Shown here in pieces: positions 34,962 to 47,073 of a stretch of 64,000 nucleotides of DNA. The first letter of the stretch is position 1, and every line of letters begins with the position of its first letter. Origin of the DNA: Caenorhabditis elegans. Its lineage: Eukaryota; Nematoda; Chromadorea; Rhabditida; Rhabditidae. The position numbers were made by a program, and so were the translations under genes. Location: assembly GCF_000002985.6 (NCBI RefSeq), contig NC_003284.9, positions 496,001-560,000 on the forward strand, read 5' to 3'. The notes under the pieces were generated by a model. That model ran no database searches. It saw only the letters and a list, made by a program, of their open reading frames with translations, and had not been told where the DNA came from.

Positions 34962-36285
34962 TTTTGAAGGCAAACTGAGAGAATAAAAAAATAGCTTGTT
35001 CAAAGTGTGACTGACATCAATGTCTCTTTGCTTTTTATACTTTTCTGCGCGGTAGACAATATGATAATATTGTTTGAACATGTGTTTTTGGGAAGCTTGA
35101 TCGGCTAATTTATTCCCGAGACTAACAAACATTGAATTTTTGGTGAGACCTTCATACACCAGCATCGAGTACTGAATTTTCACGTCATTCCCTCCCTATT
35201 TATTTATGCATTTATTTATTTCAATACGATTTTATATTTTTCATAAAGAATACAAAAGTAATACACATAAGATTGGATACGCATAAAAATAAATCATTTT
35301 CAGCTTATACATCATAAAAATAGTTTAGCAATCTTAGCAATCTTGAAGAGCAGAATATGTTTTTGTAAGTTGAAAATATCATGTCCCCGTTTTGAAAAAC
35401 TGGAGTCTTCAAATATATTATTGTTTTCCGATTCCGCTAGGTTATTCTCTTTAAAAAAAACATTTTTAAGGTATAACTGTATTTATTCTTCACACATGTA
35501 TGTACTTTGTTCATATGTTTTTTCAATTAGTTAATTAAATAAGCCTTAGTAACTAAGCCTGTTTTGTATCTACATGTTTATATACAGCAAATTTCGGATA
35601 CATTTTATTGCGCCTATACATTCTGATCGGAGAGTTTTAAAATATATGCTAACGATACATATTTTATTATAAATAGTGTCAGAAACAAAATGAAATGATG
35701 TTAAACGTTCAAGATAGGCAAGTTTGACAAACCAAAATGTTTTTATAGTAACTGATAGAATTGTTTTCCGCTTTGAAAATAAAAACGTGATTGTAATAAT
35801 ATTTGAACTAATTTTAATTAACTGTATGTAATCCTATTTTTTTTACAAAATCGGTGTTTGCTCACACATTATTTTAAAATTGAATTAGTTTATAATCGTA
35901 TTAATTTAAAGCAAAATGCCCAAAAGGTATAAAATTTCAAAAAACAATGAAAAACGGGGTAAAGCAAGGGGTGAACCCATGAAAGTACATGTAAACGGGA
36001 AAGTGAATGACTTTAAAAGTCGGCTGAAATGCTGATAAAAAACCAATGACAAAACGGAAAAAGGGCCCATAAGAGTTTCAATTGAAAATCCTAGAAAAAG
36101 GGTAACATTTTAAATTGAAAAATTAGAATGAACGTAGAGGTTTATGTTTTCAAAACGTTGGAATCGGGAAAATAGGGTTCAATAAACGGGAGAAGTGGCA
36201 AAAGGGGAACCTATTGGTCAAAAAGTCCAGTGAATACTTGGCATGGCAATAGAAAATGATATTGAAATCCATTCTTGTTGGATGA
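34962..36285. other. Intergenic region upstream of the Cys/Gly peptide gene
   Basis: About 1.3 kb of AT-rich DNA. The proximal part should hold the peptide gene's promoter. I see no repeat family or coding pattern. Confidence 0.5.
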
Positions 36286-39200
36286 CTAGTTGTTGCACAG
36301 GGATGGGTCCGTGAAGTCAATATCAGTCCAGTAAAGTGGGACAGGGTGTCTGAAAATTACAATCGGTTTATGTTTCGGACAACTTCAACGCTAGCAATAG
36401 TCGCGGCACATTGACTTGAAAATTACATACATAATGCATAAGTTCTATATGCAAGTAAACTCTAGAAGTACAAAATAACTGCAATTTGAAGGTGGAGTAG
36501 CGCCAGTAGGTTTTTTTGGAATACACTTATAATAATCCAAAACGATAAAATAATGAAACACTACAAAAAATTTTAGATTTTTCAAAATTTCCGTTCTAAG
36601 TTTTGACGAATTGCCAAATTTTTTGAAACAAAAAAGAGCCTAGAGCAATGTCGCATGTTCCGACCCCTGCAATGTTTTAATACAAATAATTGAAACAAAT
36701 TTACAGTATAAAAATGCATTTAAAAAAAATTTTGTTGGTCGATTTCCAAAATTATGAGTTGCAAAAACTGAGTAATTGTCACTTTTTGACTATAAATTAA
36801 AAAAAATTAAAAATTGTTTGAAAAGTTTTTTATTACCATATTCGATCATTTTGGGACCATTGGAGTGGTTTTTGATGATTTCCCCAATTGCGCGGCGCTA
36901 CTCCACCTTTAATACAAAAACTCACTCAAAGGTCGGGAACTTCGTCTGTTTGGTTTGCTCCGGGAAGCACTTGAAGGTGCTGATCATCTCAGCATCCGGA
37001 ATGAATGGTGGCACAAGCTGGAAGTTTTGTAATTTTAGATGAAATAACTGTTCGAATTTTAGTATATGAAGATGTTATACCCCTTTTTAAAGTTTATTCT
37101 CACCACCCTGCTCTGCAACATGTCGTCAGGTAAGGTGCTTGCGTACCTCTCAGCGTACGACAGTTCGTCGTTCACTGATTTTCCTTTCATTTACCAGAAA
37201 TACTTTTTTGCGATAAAATATAATACATTAACTGTCCTAGATACATTTACATGTCAAAAAACAAATTCCTTCGTCGCTTTCTCGACTAATGTCTCTACGC
37301 CAATTGGTGTAATGTGTCGTCAGATTCAGTGTTTGCGTTGCATTTTAATTGACGATATCTCGAAAAAAAGGCGCAGTTGCATTTGGGTTTAATGAAACAT
37401 TTTTGCTGCAAAATGACATAGCGTGTGAAAAATGTAGTATACAGATGCTTGGCAACTACACACGTGATGTCAAGCTGTCTTATTACGGTTTGATCTATAA
37501 AAAATGCAAGATTTTTTTGCCAAAAAATGTGACATCAGCACGTTCTTGACTATGCAAAATCAGTGAGCTCTGCGTCTCAAATCCCGCATTTTTTGTAGAT
37601 CTATGTAGATCATACCGAAATGAGACACTCTGACACCGCGTGACTACAGTTATATGGGTATTTTGAACATTTTGACAGTTTGATTGCTATAAAAATTTAC
37701 CTTCTTGGCGAGCACATCCTCCCAGACAACTCCTTTGAACATATCATGTGCCTTGACAGTTGCAGTTCCGTCCGGTCCGTTGCCAAGACGTTGCGTCGGA
37801 TCGCGGACAATCAGTTTGTTGACAAAACCTCTCTCACGTGGGCTTAAAACTTTTGGAAGTCGTGGGCGCTTCTGGAAAACGTGTTGAAATGAGGGAAAAA
37901 CTGTAGGACACTTACCTTTGCAGTGCTATCAGAGTACTCTTTGCTGTCAGCGCCATCAAATACAGCCTTGTCGGAACGCATATCGCAATAAGTGATTCCA
38001 ACAGCCCACCAGTCGCAGGAAGTGCCGTACTTTTTCTCCAGGTGTACCTCCGGGGCCATGGTATCTAAAATTGGGATTTTAACCACTTAAAGTAAATGTA
38101 TTTAGAACAATATTTTGTTCTTTTTGAAAAGATGAGCTTGTAAGATATATTTTATATTAAAATCATGGTAACAGCTCAAAGTTTTTTGTTGTTTGCAACG
38201 ATAATTTTTTAGTTTTGTGAATTTATAATACTGATATTCATTTTTCCACAGTTTGGTCTACTATATTGCGGTTTCTCAGTGATTGTGATGAATTTCAGCC
38301 GGCAGAAAATACATCAGAATTCGGCTTGCTTTTTTTTTTAAGTGCAAATAAGGAAAAAATCGTACGGCGAGTTCCGATTACACCCTGGATAGCGTCTTCA
38401 GCGTCACATCCAGTAGCTGAAAGACCATAATCCGTAATCATCAAGTGTCCATCATTTCCAATTAGAAGATTCTCCAGCTTAACGTCTCTGTGAACGATGT
38501 CTGCAATGCATTTTCAATTTAATAAAAATCTACCGATTTCCAGAATCAACTCACGTTTTTCATGAAGGTATCCGATCCCTTCAACAAGCTCACACAAGTA
38601 AAAATGAGCAGATTCCTCGATCAAACACTCATTTTCCATCATTGTGAGCATGTCACCACCGCCAGCAAAAGGCATAACAAAAACCAAATGCCGTTTCGTC
38701 TGGAACGAGTAGCTCATTTTCATGAAGAACGGGTTGTGGATTGTGGTGAGGATCTTCCATTCGTGCTAAAAAAATTAAATTTCAGGTTTGATGTGTAATT
38801 GTTTTGGTTGTCATATTTGTGCAATAGAAATTGAAAAATAAAAGTGAAATAATTTTGTACGATTTTTATCATTCTCTACTGCTTACCTTGAAGCTCAAGA
38901 TTTTGTTCATGCACAGGGATGTGTTTTGCCAAATTTGCCGAGTTTGCCGAGCTCGGCGAATTTTGTGGTTTGGGCCGCACACATCACAAATTTGACAGTA
39001 CAATTTTGACTAAAACTATTGATTTTGTCCCCAAAAAATTTGGTAAAATGACACAAAATAGAGTTATTCCGACGATTACGCAGACTTGTTCAAAAACCAA
39101 AAGTGTGCAATAAATTCAGTCCAACAGTTTTATACTCATTTAATTTTACTTCAAGTTCTGCTCATGTCATAATTTTTGACAGAAATAGTTGAATCGAGTA

Positions 39201-39747
39201 TTGGAAATATTTTTTAACCAGAATACTTTGTGATTTTTTTTTTGACCTAATCAGTTGTTTTTGGGGTACTGGTATTTTTTATTTATTTTGATGATGATTT
39301 TTTAATGCGCTACCTCAACCATATCCTTGTGCTTGGACATCCTTCTCTTCTCCATCACTTTCATCGCATAAATCGTTTCAGTATCGCACCCATTAAGCTT
39401 GCGTACGGCGGCCACCTAAAAATCCAATAGTTTACACATATTTATAATCAAAAAATTTGCTCACCTCTCCATATGCTCCGCTTCCGATGTGCTTCAGAAT
39501 TTCAAAATCTTCGATTGTGGCGGCTGGTGCACTGAAAATGAATTGCATATTGCGTACCGAGTAGCGATGCATTTTTGAAGGTATCACTTTATTAATTCAA
39601 ATTAAAACCAAATACATGTAATTTGGTATTTTAACAGTATGGCCTGGCTGTGTAATCGATTTTTTTGCTAATAAACCAATTAACTTACTGATTTTCTCCA
39701 TTCTCGCCGTTCGTCATGTTTGTGGACGACTCCGGACACTCTGTCAT
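36286..39747 (-). CDS. AGC-like Ser/Thr protein kinase (349 aa)
   Basis: Nine exons: 39689-39747, 39465-39531, 39314-39415, 38555-38765, 38366-38500, 37916-38064, 37701-37871, 36926-37017, 36286-36349. The 1050 nt give 349 residues with all phases consistent. The Gly loop is GSGAYGE (36-42), the ATP lysine is in YAMK (K61), the catalytic loop is HRDVKLEN (D152, N157), the metal motif is DYG (170-172) instead of DFG, and TMAPE (193-197) stands for APE. The end of the domain (RDPTQRLGNGPDGTATVKAH, then LAKKLVPPFIP) is AGC type (PKA/RSK-like). The C-terminal tail is short and lacks an obvious hydrophobic motif. The start follows an acceptor (TTATTATAG) by 9 nt. Introns hold three repeat insertions. 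It is probably active; the substrate is unknown. Confidence 0.9.
36487..36912. repeat. Palindromic element, GGTGGAGTAGCGCCA family, in the last kinase intron
   Basis: Ends GAAGGTGGAGTAGCGCCAG and GGCGCTACTCCACCTTTAA. The right end stops 7 bases from the donor motif (36920-36925) of kinase exon 8. Confidence 0.85.
37461..37642. repeat. Palindromic element, CACGTGGTGTCAGGCTGTC family
   Basis: The left arm CACGTGATGTCAAGCTGTCT pairs with the right arm GAGACACTCTGACACCGCGTG (in part). Inner arms CGGTTTGATCTATAAAAAATGC and its complement add to it, giving a 182-bp hairpin. It lies in the intron between kinase exons 7 and 8. A relative is at 57176-57319. Confidence 0.75.
38911..39117. repeat. Second copy of the GCCGAGCTCGGC repeat
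   Basis: GTTTGCCGAGCTCGGCGAAT, then CCGCACACATCACAAATTTG and about 120 bp closely matching 611-780, including CAATTTTGAC..AAAACTATTG. It lies in intron 3 of the kinase gene. Confidence 0.8.
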
Positions 39748-41302
39748 CAATGTAGGCTATAATAATAAGTTTTAAGCCACAAAAAAATTATGCGGAAGAG
39801 ATAGAATAAAACAAATCGAGAAAATAATAGTGGAATAGCCAAAAAAGAGGCGATTCGTGTGTAAAACTGCGGGAGAGAGAGACAGAAGGGCAGAACGGGT
39901 GCAACGTGTCCTCCAATGTGTGAGAAAGAACATGAGACGCAGATAGCTAGAGAGGTGAAAATGACGAGACACTGGTACAGTGGATATATTGGTGAAACGG
40001 GGGAAGACATTGATGACGTAGAGAACTGGGAGACGCAGGAGGGCAGTGTTGTGCGACAGAAGATTTGGCACATTGCCAAGAAACTATAGACAAGAAAGCG
40101 AGCGCATGAATCCATTTTTCTGCAAATGGATTAATTCTCATGATTTGGGAAGTATAGGTACATACCTGTATTTATGCAATATTTAAAATAAAATAGAAAT
40201 GCCAATTTAGGGAATCCAGCAAGCGAGTTTTAATGAAAATTTTATAGTCAGGGATAGAACTTAAAATTGTCGCAAACATTTCGGATGATTGTTCCGTACA
40301 CAATTTGACGTGAGGTTGAAAATTCAATTTGAAAAAAATAGAAAAAAACAATAGTTCTGCCAGCTTTAAATCATTAAATTCTCAATGATATGAGCAATGA
40401 TATGAGAAATGTTGGTAGCTGATCACTTTTATGACAATATAAGGATTAGCAATAGCATTTGAAATATGAGAAATGAGGCACAAGAATGAATGTAAACAGA
40501 CACGAAATTGTTAGGAAAACACTTCATATTCACGAGAAACTGAATGCAGAAATACCCCAAATTTCGGTGAAATATTTCGTAATTTGCATGACAAAATTAG
40601 AGATCAAGATTTCACAATAAGTACAAATGTTTTGAGATCAATGGGACAGTTGTGCTTTTTTTTGGAGAAGGGGGGCGGGGGAGGGTGGGGGCAAAAATGA
40701 GTTTTAAAAATCGGCAATTTCTTAACTATTTTTTTGAAAATTTAAAGTTTGACCTTGCCATAATCCGTCCTTTTTTCAATAAAAATAGTCTTTTAGAGTG
40801 GGCCAAGTGAACATTCTGCCACAAAATACATATATACTCGCAAGAAAACAGTTTGACAATTTTTGGTTGTGAAAATGTTTGGCAAACGGCAATTTCAGCA
40901 ATTTCCCTAATTGCTGAAATTAGCGAAATTGACAAACAGCAATTACTGCGCGCGTTTTAGTTCAAATCTAGAAACAATCGAGATTAAACCCTGTGAAAAT
41001 GTTATAATTCCAAAGTTCCTGACATGAAATGTAAGGAAAAAATTCTTAACATTGATCCAAATACAAATCTTGCAAAATATATTAACTCAAAAATGATAGG
41101 TAATTATGCACAATATTTTGTTTCAAACACTTTTTTTTCTAACGAAAAATGAAAATAATCATAACCAAAAAAAACGAATCTAACTCAAACAACAAATGAA
41201 ATTATGGAATAGTGAGTATTCTTTTGTTGAAAAAAAAAAGAAAAATTGAAAACGAGCAAATGTGAAGTTAAAGATTTATAAATCGAGAAAAGTCCCCTTG
41301 TC
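39748..41302. other. Intergenic region upstream of the kinase
   Basis: About 1.5 kb with a G-quadruplex-like tract at 40670-40691. Minus-strand frames at 39747-40141 have no family match and no splice support. They probably belong to the kinase 5' flank. Confidence 0.5.
40670..40691 (+). other. Potential G-quadruplex tract
   Basis: G runs of 6, 5, 3 and 5 with single-base loops (C, A, T). Confidence 0.6.
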
Positions 41303-44300
41303 CTATTTGACCAGAATTTTGAAAACTTGCTTCTGACCTTGAAGTGTGGTGTAGGTTGTGGCGAGCAGAATCTGAAGATGTCATGTCCAAAATCCAATTG
41401 ACTTTTCTTATTAGTCACCGTTTTACTAACCTTGAACTTGGAACGTTTTCCGCCAAAGGCGATTGTGAACATATCCTTGAGACATTTATAAATTGGGAAA
41501 ATGAATAGGAAGATACAACCAGAAGTGCATTTATTCATCAGTTTCCAGGTTTGAGTCAAAAATTCATCAATTTGATTGATGCTCATATTTTTCGAAGTGC
41601 GGTAAAGAATGCGGTCAATTGATTTAAAATTGAGAAAATCTGAAAAATATTTTTACAAAAGTATCAGTTATATACCACTATACCTGGTAAATTTTCAAAA
41701 GATGGCGCCAAGACCAGATTGTAGTGATCATTCTTGAAATTTCGGCTTTTGGCATAATCAATGTTTGTTTGGATAAGATTTTTTTGTTTCTCACTTTTGA
41801 CAAGTCCAATAGTTTGGCACTGAAAATATTGTTTTAATTATAGCTTGTCAATAATAGAAAACAATTTATACGGATCTGGAATCGTTACGCATTGTGTAGA
41901 TTATAAACCGGTCATGGCATTTTTTTAAAGTTGCGGGCATTTTCACTAGTTTCGGGGTATTATCAAAATATTTAAAGTGTCACATCAAATTTGAATCCAA
42001 CCAATCCCGCGAAAAATTCCCTCTCGATTTCGCATGCCGAAAATTGGCTCGAATCGAGAGATGTGAAATTCGGGATATGCTGGAATCAAAAATGACTCCG
42101 CCTACATTCTTTTAGATTTCCGCCGGGCACAGCAAAAAATGAAAACGGGAGGGAAATACCTGGCGGCCGACACCTCACGACTTCCGCGCCTCCTTGTGCC
42201 TAAAGTTAGGAAGCTACTCCCTTCGAAATACACACCAACTCCGTGGGCGTGGCCTCCTAACTTTATTCACAAGGAGGCGCGGAAGTCGTGAGGAGTCGGA
42301 CGCCAGGTATTACCCACCCTTTTCATTTTTGCTGTGACCGGCGGAAATCTGAAAGAATGTAGGCGGTGTCATTTTTGATTTCAGCATCTCCCGAATTTGT
42401 CATCTCTCGATTCGAGCCAATTTTGGGCATGCCAAATCGAGGGTATTTTTCGCGGGATTGGCTGGATTTAAATTTAATGTGACGCTTTTCATATTTTGAT
42501 AATAAAATTGTACACAAGGATTCGGTTCCGGTTTCGGTTCTCATTAGTTTCATAAAAGTCAATAATTATGTGTTTTACTTGTAGTTTGACGTTTTATCAA
42601 ATATTTTCTAAGGAACTCAGAAGTTTCCACCAGAATAATTTGAACCTAATTAACCTAAAACCTGGGCACTTTTCTCAGTCAAACCTTAAAGATCTCACAT
42701 ACGGATAAGGCCAAAAATAATTTGTTTCCAATTTTTTTACAGATTTTTTAGAAGCTTATCCGCAATTCCAAAGCATGTTACAAAAGTGACAGTACCGGAA
42801 ATGAAGCACGATATGTTTATTGAAAATGTCTTGGTTCATCTTACTTTCGCAATTCTTGGCATTTCCAAAATATTTTCTCCTAATCCAGTGTTCAAATCAA
42901 GCACAAACATCCCATTTTTGATATCCACCAACTTCAAGAGATCTATAATTGGAGATCCATAACGAGCAGAAATACGAATTTGCGGATAAGTTTGTTCCCA
43001 TCTGGAAATAATGGAATTAATTTGTTTGATGAAAATTGAAGACAATAACCCCAGAAGCTTGATGCCGAAAAAATAGGAACTAGTGTTCATGTGGATCTCA
43101 ATATGGAACTTTGTGCTGGAAACCTCTTTATCCAAGTCAACTGCTTGAAACTTCCACTTCAGATTGTTCTGAGCGGCATGTAACTCATAAAGTTTCGGCA
43201 ATCGACGTTTGAGTTTCTGGAAATTATATTTATACGCTTATTTTTTTAAAGTAAATAATGGGTACGATTCTGGAAAATATTGAAAAATGAAAAAATGCGG
43301 GCACGCCACTTTGACGTACATTTTAGAATATAATCCCTGCATTTGGCTCTAGCTTCTTGCCCAAGTTTGGTTTGAAAAATAGTAACTTAGATCAGAAGTT
43401 GGTTAAACTAGGGCAAAACGTTGGGCAAAACGTTGGCAAAACTTGGATTCAGGCTGCACCAAAGTTTTGCCCAAGTTTCACTCAACTCTTGCCAACCTGT
43501 CCAAGTTTCAAACGAAACAAGAAATGTTTGGACCAAAGATTGACAACAGATGGGGTGAAACTTGAGTAAAACTTTGGTGCAGCCTGAATCAAAGTTTTGC
43601 CAAAGTCCTGCCAAATTTTTGCCCAAGTTTAGTCAACTTCTGATCAAAGTTAATATTTTTAATCCAAACTTGAGCAAAAAGCTAGAGCCAAATGCCGAGA
43701 TCGTGAAAGCGAGGGTGTAATTGATCTTTAATGTGGAACTGACCAAACTTTTGCAATTGTTATTTCAAAGAGTCTCAATGTAGTTTGATTTTCGGTACCT
43801 GAGCAACTAAAGCATGGCTGATGGGCCTCTAGCTTATAGTATGGAATACGAATCACGCGTATCCTCTTCATTGAAAAAAGAATTTTTGCAAGTAATTTAT
43901 TTTATCGTTGATGCCTTTTTATAAATGTGCAAACTACATTTCATAGTTATTTTAAAAACCACGAAAACACTGTGTACCTTGGCTGCAGTTGAATGATTTG
44001 GATCGCTGTGGAACACGTCGACAAGAAAACTGAGATCTTTCAAAGTCTCTGATGTCTTTTTGAAGTACTCACAATTGTCGATGATGAGTCTAGCTATTTC
44101 AGATGTGTAATCGTTACCAAGCTTGTTGAAGTAAACTAGAAAATTTTAAACATAAAAGTTTTGGAACAAGTTCCGATTCCAATTTGGATATGTAATAGTC
44201 CCGTGAGAATTTCGAGCCAATCATGTACATCTCGTCGGCTACAAACCATAATTCTTGCGGAGTGTCAACTTTAAATGTATCATTTCTATTTTTGGGCTTC

Positions 44301-44900
44301 TTCACCTCCTTTGTAGATGGTTTAGTTTTTGGTAAACAATCTTGTCCTGCTGGACGTGTAGGCGGACGTGATCTTGCTCGGCCGCTGAAGACGTGCCTAA
44401 AAAGGTTCCCTAGGTTATTCTAGTGTGTTTCATGGAGTTACAACATTTGCCAGTTTTGCCAAAATTTTAAAAAGTGTGTTTAGAGTTTTTCCGGACTGTC
44501 GAACGGATGTTGGCAAGCTAATTTCTACATACAGGGAAGCCCATAGTTAATTTCAAAATACGTTCAAAATACCTAGAATCGATACTTTTCCTTTAAGGTA
44601 AAATTTGAACTTTTCTTCGATTTCATTTTCAATTTATTTTAAGTGGTATTTCTGTTGTATGGATATAAAAATCATAAGGTTACATTTAATTTTTAATATA
44701 CCATTTTCAATGTAAAATTTTTCAAAAATTAGCAGAAAAACGAATTAACTTCCAACCTAAATATATAGGCAAAATATGCTTCAAATAAATTTAAAACTGC
44801 AAAGGAATTTTATAATAGTTCCAAAAAAACGAGCATTTTTAATTTTAAACTGATAATTAACATACCTTCTTAAAAAATTTCCAACCGAACGCTCTCCCAT
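41303..44900 (-). CDS. DOT1-like methyltransferase paralog, probable pseudoenzyme (381 aa)
   Basis: Exons: 44866-44900, 44168-44396, 43978-44121, 43050-43216, 42845-43001, 41684-41819, 41431-41639, 41303-41371 (1146 nt, phases consistent). The core resembles the DOT1 (histone H3 K79) methyltransferase fold: ARYGSPIIDLLKLVDIKNG, FVLDLNTGLGENILEM, then IDRILYRTSKNMSINQIDEF. In family members the SAM loop reads DLGSGVGQ; here it is DLNTGLGE (227-234). The acidic residue of GVEK is lost (GLVK, 249-252), and the NNF substrate loop is replaced by YRTSKN. It therefore probably binds SAM weakly or not at all. The junction between exons 2 and 3 is the weakest: only a 46-nt intron with an AAG acceptor keeps the frame. 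A sterol-methyltransferase-type fold was considered and fits less well. Nuclear location is inferred. Confidence 0.68.
41960..42502. repeat. 543-bp near-perfect fold-back element
   Basis: The two arms match over about 250 bp each (TTATCAAAATATTTAAAGTG; AATCCCGCGAAAAAT; CTCACGACTTCCGCGCCTCC and their complements). A short spacer near 42215-42245 separates them. No coding capacity. It lies in intron 5 of the DOT1-like gene. Confidence 0.9.
43339..43695. repeat. 357-bp fold-back element, GCATTTGGCTCTAGCTTCTTG
   Basis: Termini GCATTTGGCTCTAGCTT and AAGCTAGAGCCAAATGC are exact complements. Inner arms repeat CCAAGTTT and CAGGCTGCACCAAAGTTTT. Open frames over it on both strands are artefacts of the palindrome. 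It lies in intron 3 of the DOT1-like gene. Confidence 0.9.
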
Positions 44901-45257
44901 TGCTTGAGCCAATAGAGATCTCTGAAAATATATAATCAAAATGAAAAGATTCACAGAAGGAAAACAGTGAAGCAAAAAAAGAAGCAACATGCCGTTTTTA
45001 TTTCTCGTTTCTCAATGTGCGTATGTGTTAGCAGTTTGACAGAAAAAGAAACGGGCGTTCTTCTTTTTTGATTTTATAATTCGCCATAAAAAGAGTCAAT
45101 ACGGTTTTGAAGCGATTTTGAGATGTATGCAGTTTTTGAGCAGTGGGCAAAAATGGACGAAGATGAAAAAACATTTGGCACATTATAAGCATTTGGGGGA
45201 ACAATTATTTTTTGGTTTTTTAAGTTTTGGTTTTTGCTATTTCTACATGTGGTGTGT

Positions 45258-46450
45258 TAGATGTGTTCGATGTGTTCGCGACATTGAATGACGGAACACG
45301 GTACTCGACGGTAGACTTTAAATATGCTTACCTTTAAGTCAAGTTGGCTGATGAGTCAAAGCCACTGTTCACGGTGAATACGCACAGAGGCTTGAATGAG
45401 AACCAAAGGTTAACATTTGGTGCAAAACCATCTGCCAACAGGGCTATCCGGATACTTTTGTTTCGGATAATGGGACACAGTTTGTGTCGAAAGAGTTTGC
45501 CGAAATGTGCGCAGCTACGGTATTGAGCACAAAAGGTCACCAGCGTTTCATCCATAGTCAAATGGACAAGTCGAGCGCTTTCCCGACACGTTGAAAAGAG
45601 GGTTGAAAAAGTTAAAAGGTGTCAATAGTGAAATAATGTCACAATTTCTGCTTCACTACCGAGCAACGCCGTCAAATGCTCTTGGAGGATTGACACCGGC
45701 GGAAGTGCATATTGGAAGACGTCTCAGAACGAGAACGTCTCTGATGATGCCAAGAAAAGATCATTCTGAAGATTCTACAGCTTCCACGTTAGCTATGAAA
45801 GATCAGTTTGATAAGCATAATAGAGCAAAAGCAAGATATTTTCATGAAGATGAAAAAGTGTTTGCTAAAGTGTACGAAAGAAATAGCTGGTCATGGAAAC
45901 CAGGAAAAGTTGCTAACAAGCAAGGAAAAGTAGTATATGTCAACATATTAGATGATGGAAGAGAAAGAGCGGTTCATGCAAATCAGCTAAAGCCAAGAGT
46001 TGATGAAAAAGAGACCGTCAGGGTAAATGCATGGAAAGATACTATGAGTGACACTTCTGAGTTGTTACCATATGATAACGAGGATTATGAAGTTATTGAA
46101 AGAAAGACTAAATTGCCAACTATCATGCCAACACTGAAGGAGGACAATTCTGGAAGTTCAAGTTCAACGACTCCAGCTCAGCCAGTTCAGTCGCCAGTTG
46201 TTCAAGGACCAGTTCAAGGAGATCACGCTCAGCAGCAGGATGCTCTGGTTCTTTTGCCGAATGCTCGAGGACCATCACGTGCAACATCGCCAGTTCCGAT
46301 TAGACGATCTACGAGACAGCATTCGATCAGATTCGATCCATGTGCATAGACACGTTCATGTCTATATAATTAATTACCCAATCTTTTGTTCTACGTACCC
46401 CCAAGTTTATTTATACAAAGGGTGGTGTTGTGTGTTACTATTAGGGTGAG
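45258..46450 (+). mobile_element. Internally deleted Ty3/gypsy LTR retrotransposon
   Basis: A reverse-transcriptase fragment (about 45277-45440: TRYSTVDFKYAY, a TAA stop, then KPLFTVNTHRG) runs straight into an integrase core (45442-45560: GYPDTFVSDNGTQF). RNase H and the rest are deleted. The integrase has a frame change near 45520 and an in-frame TAG near 45563. It then reads openly to 46349 (LLHYRATPSNALGGLTPAE and a Pro/Ser/Gln tail). A polypurine-like AAAGGGTGG at 46417-46425 precedes TGTTGTGTG, possibly the start of a lost 3' LTR. It lies between the DOT1-like gene and the 188-aa gene. Confidence 0.85.
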
Positions 46451-47073
46451 CAAAAAATGTTACTATTAGGGTGAGCAAAAAACAAAAAAAGATTTTTTGT
46501 ATTTTCTCAGTTTTCATCCTTTCTCAAATATTTAGTATGTGGTACATAGTAGTCTGTTAGTAGTACAAAATATATTGATGTCATATATTTCCGCCAACTT
46601 CCAGACTGATTGATCCTCAAAACTACGTTCAAAAAAATTTCCAATTTTTTCGATTTTTTCGGATTTTTTAAGATTTTTTCGGATTTTTTCGGAAAAAATC
46701 GCAAAAAAAAACGCATAAAATCGATAAAAAACACGACCTCTAAGCTACTCACACGTAGAATGAATCCAAATTTTCTGGATTTTTTCGGATTTTTTCGGAA
46801 ATATATCAAGCGTTCTTCAAAATAAATTTGAATGTTACTCCAAGGTTTTCCCCCGGAAAAATCGTTGCACCCCCATAAAATGATGACTAATCAGAATGGC
46901 TGAGTTCTGCAGATACTCCGTGTGTTAAGTGGGAGGAGTGAATGACATGGAGTTCATTCGTCATGGGACGCTATGTTGGCTTACTATTCTGAGCTTTATT
47001 ATTTCCACTCACATTCTCGCTCACTAAAATATTTCTCATACATCATCGGTTCTCAAATTTTGCGATTAAATTA
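46451..47073. other. Intergenic region upstream of the 188-aa gene
   Basis: A T-rich stretch with repeated CGGATTTTTT units (46630-46800), then the likely promoter of the + strand gene starting at 47074. Confidence 0.5.

Noticed and set aside
37066..37549. + strand frames in the kinase intron
   Set aside because: They overlap a palindromic repeat and lie wholly in an intron of the opposite strand, without family similarity.
39747..40141. Minus-strand frames upstream of the kinase
   Set aside because: Low-complexity hydrophobic translations with no splice partners; the kinase start at 39747 has its own acceptor.
43357..43626. Frames on both strands in the DOT1-like intron
   Set aside because: Mirror-image open frames produced by the fold-back element.
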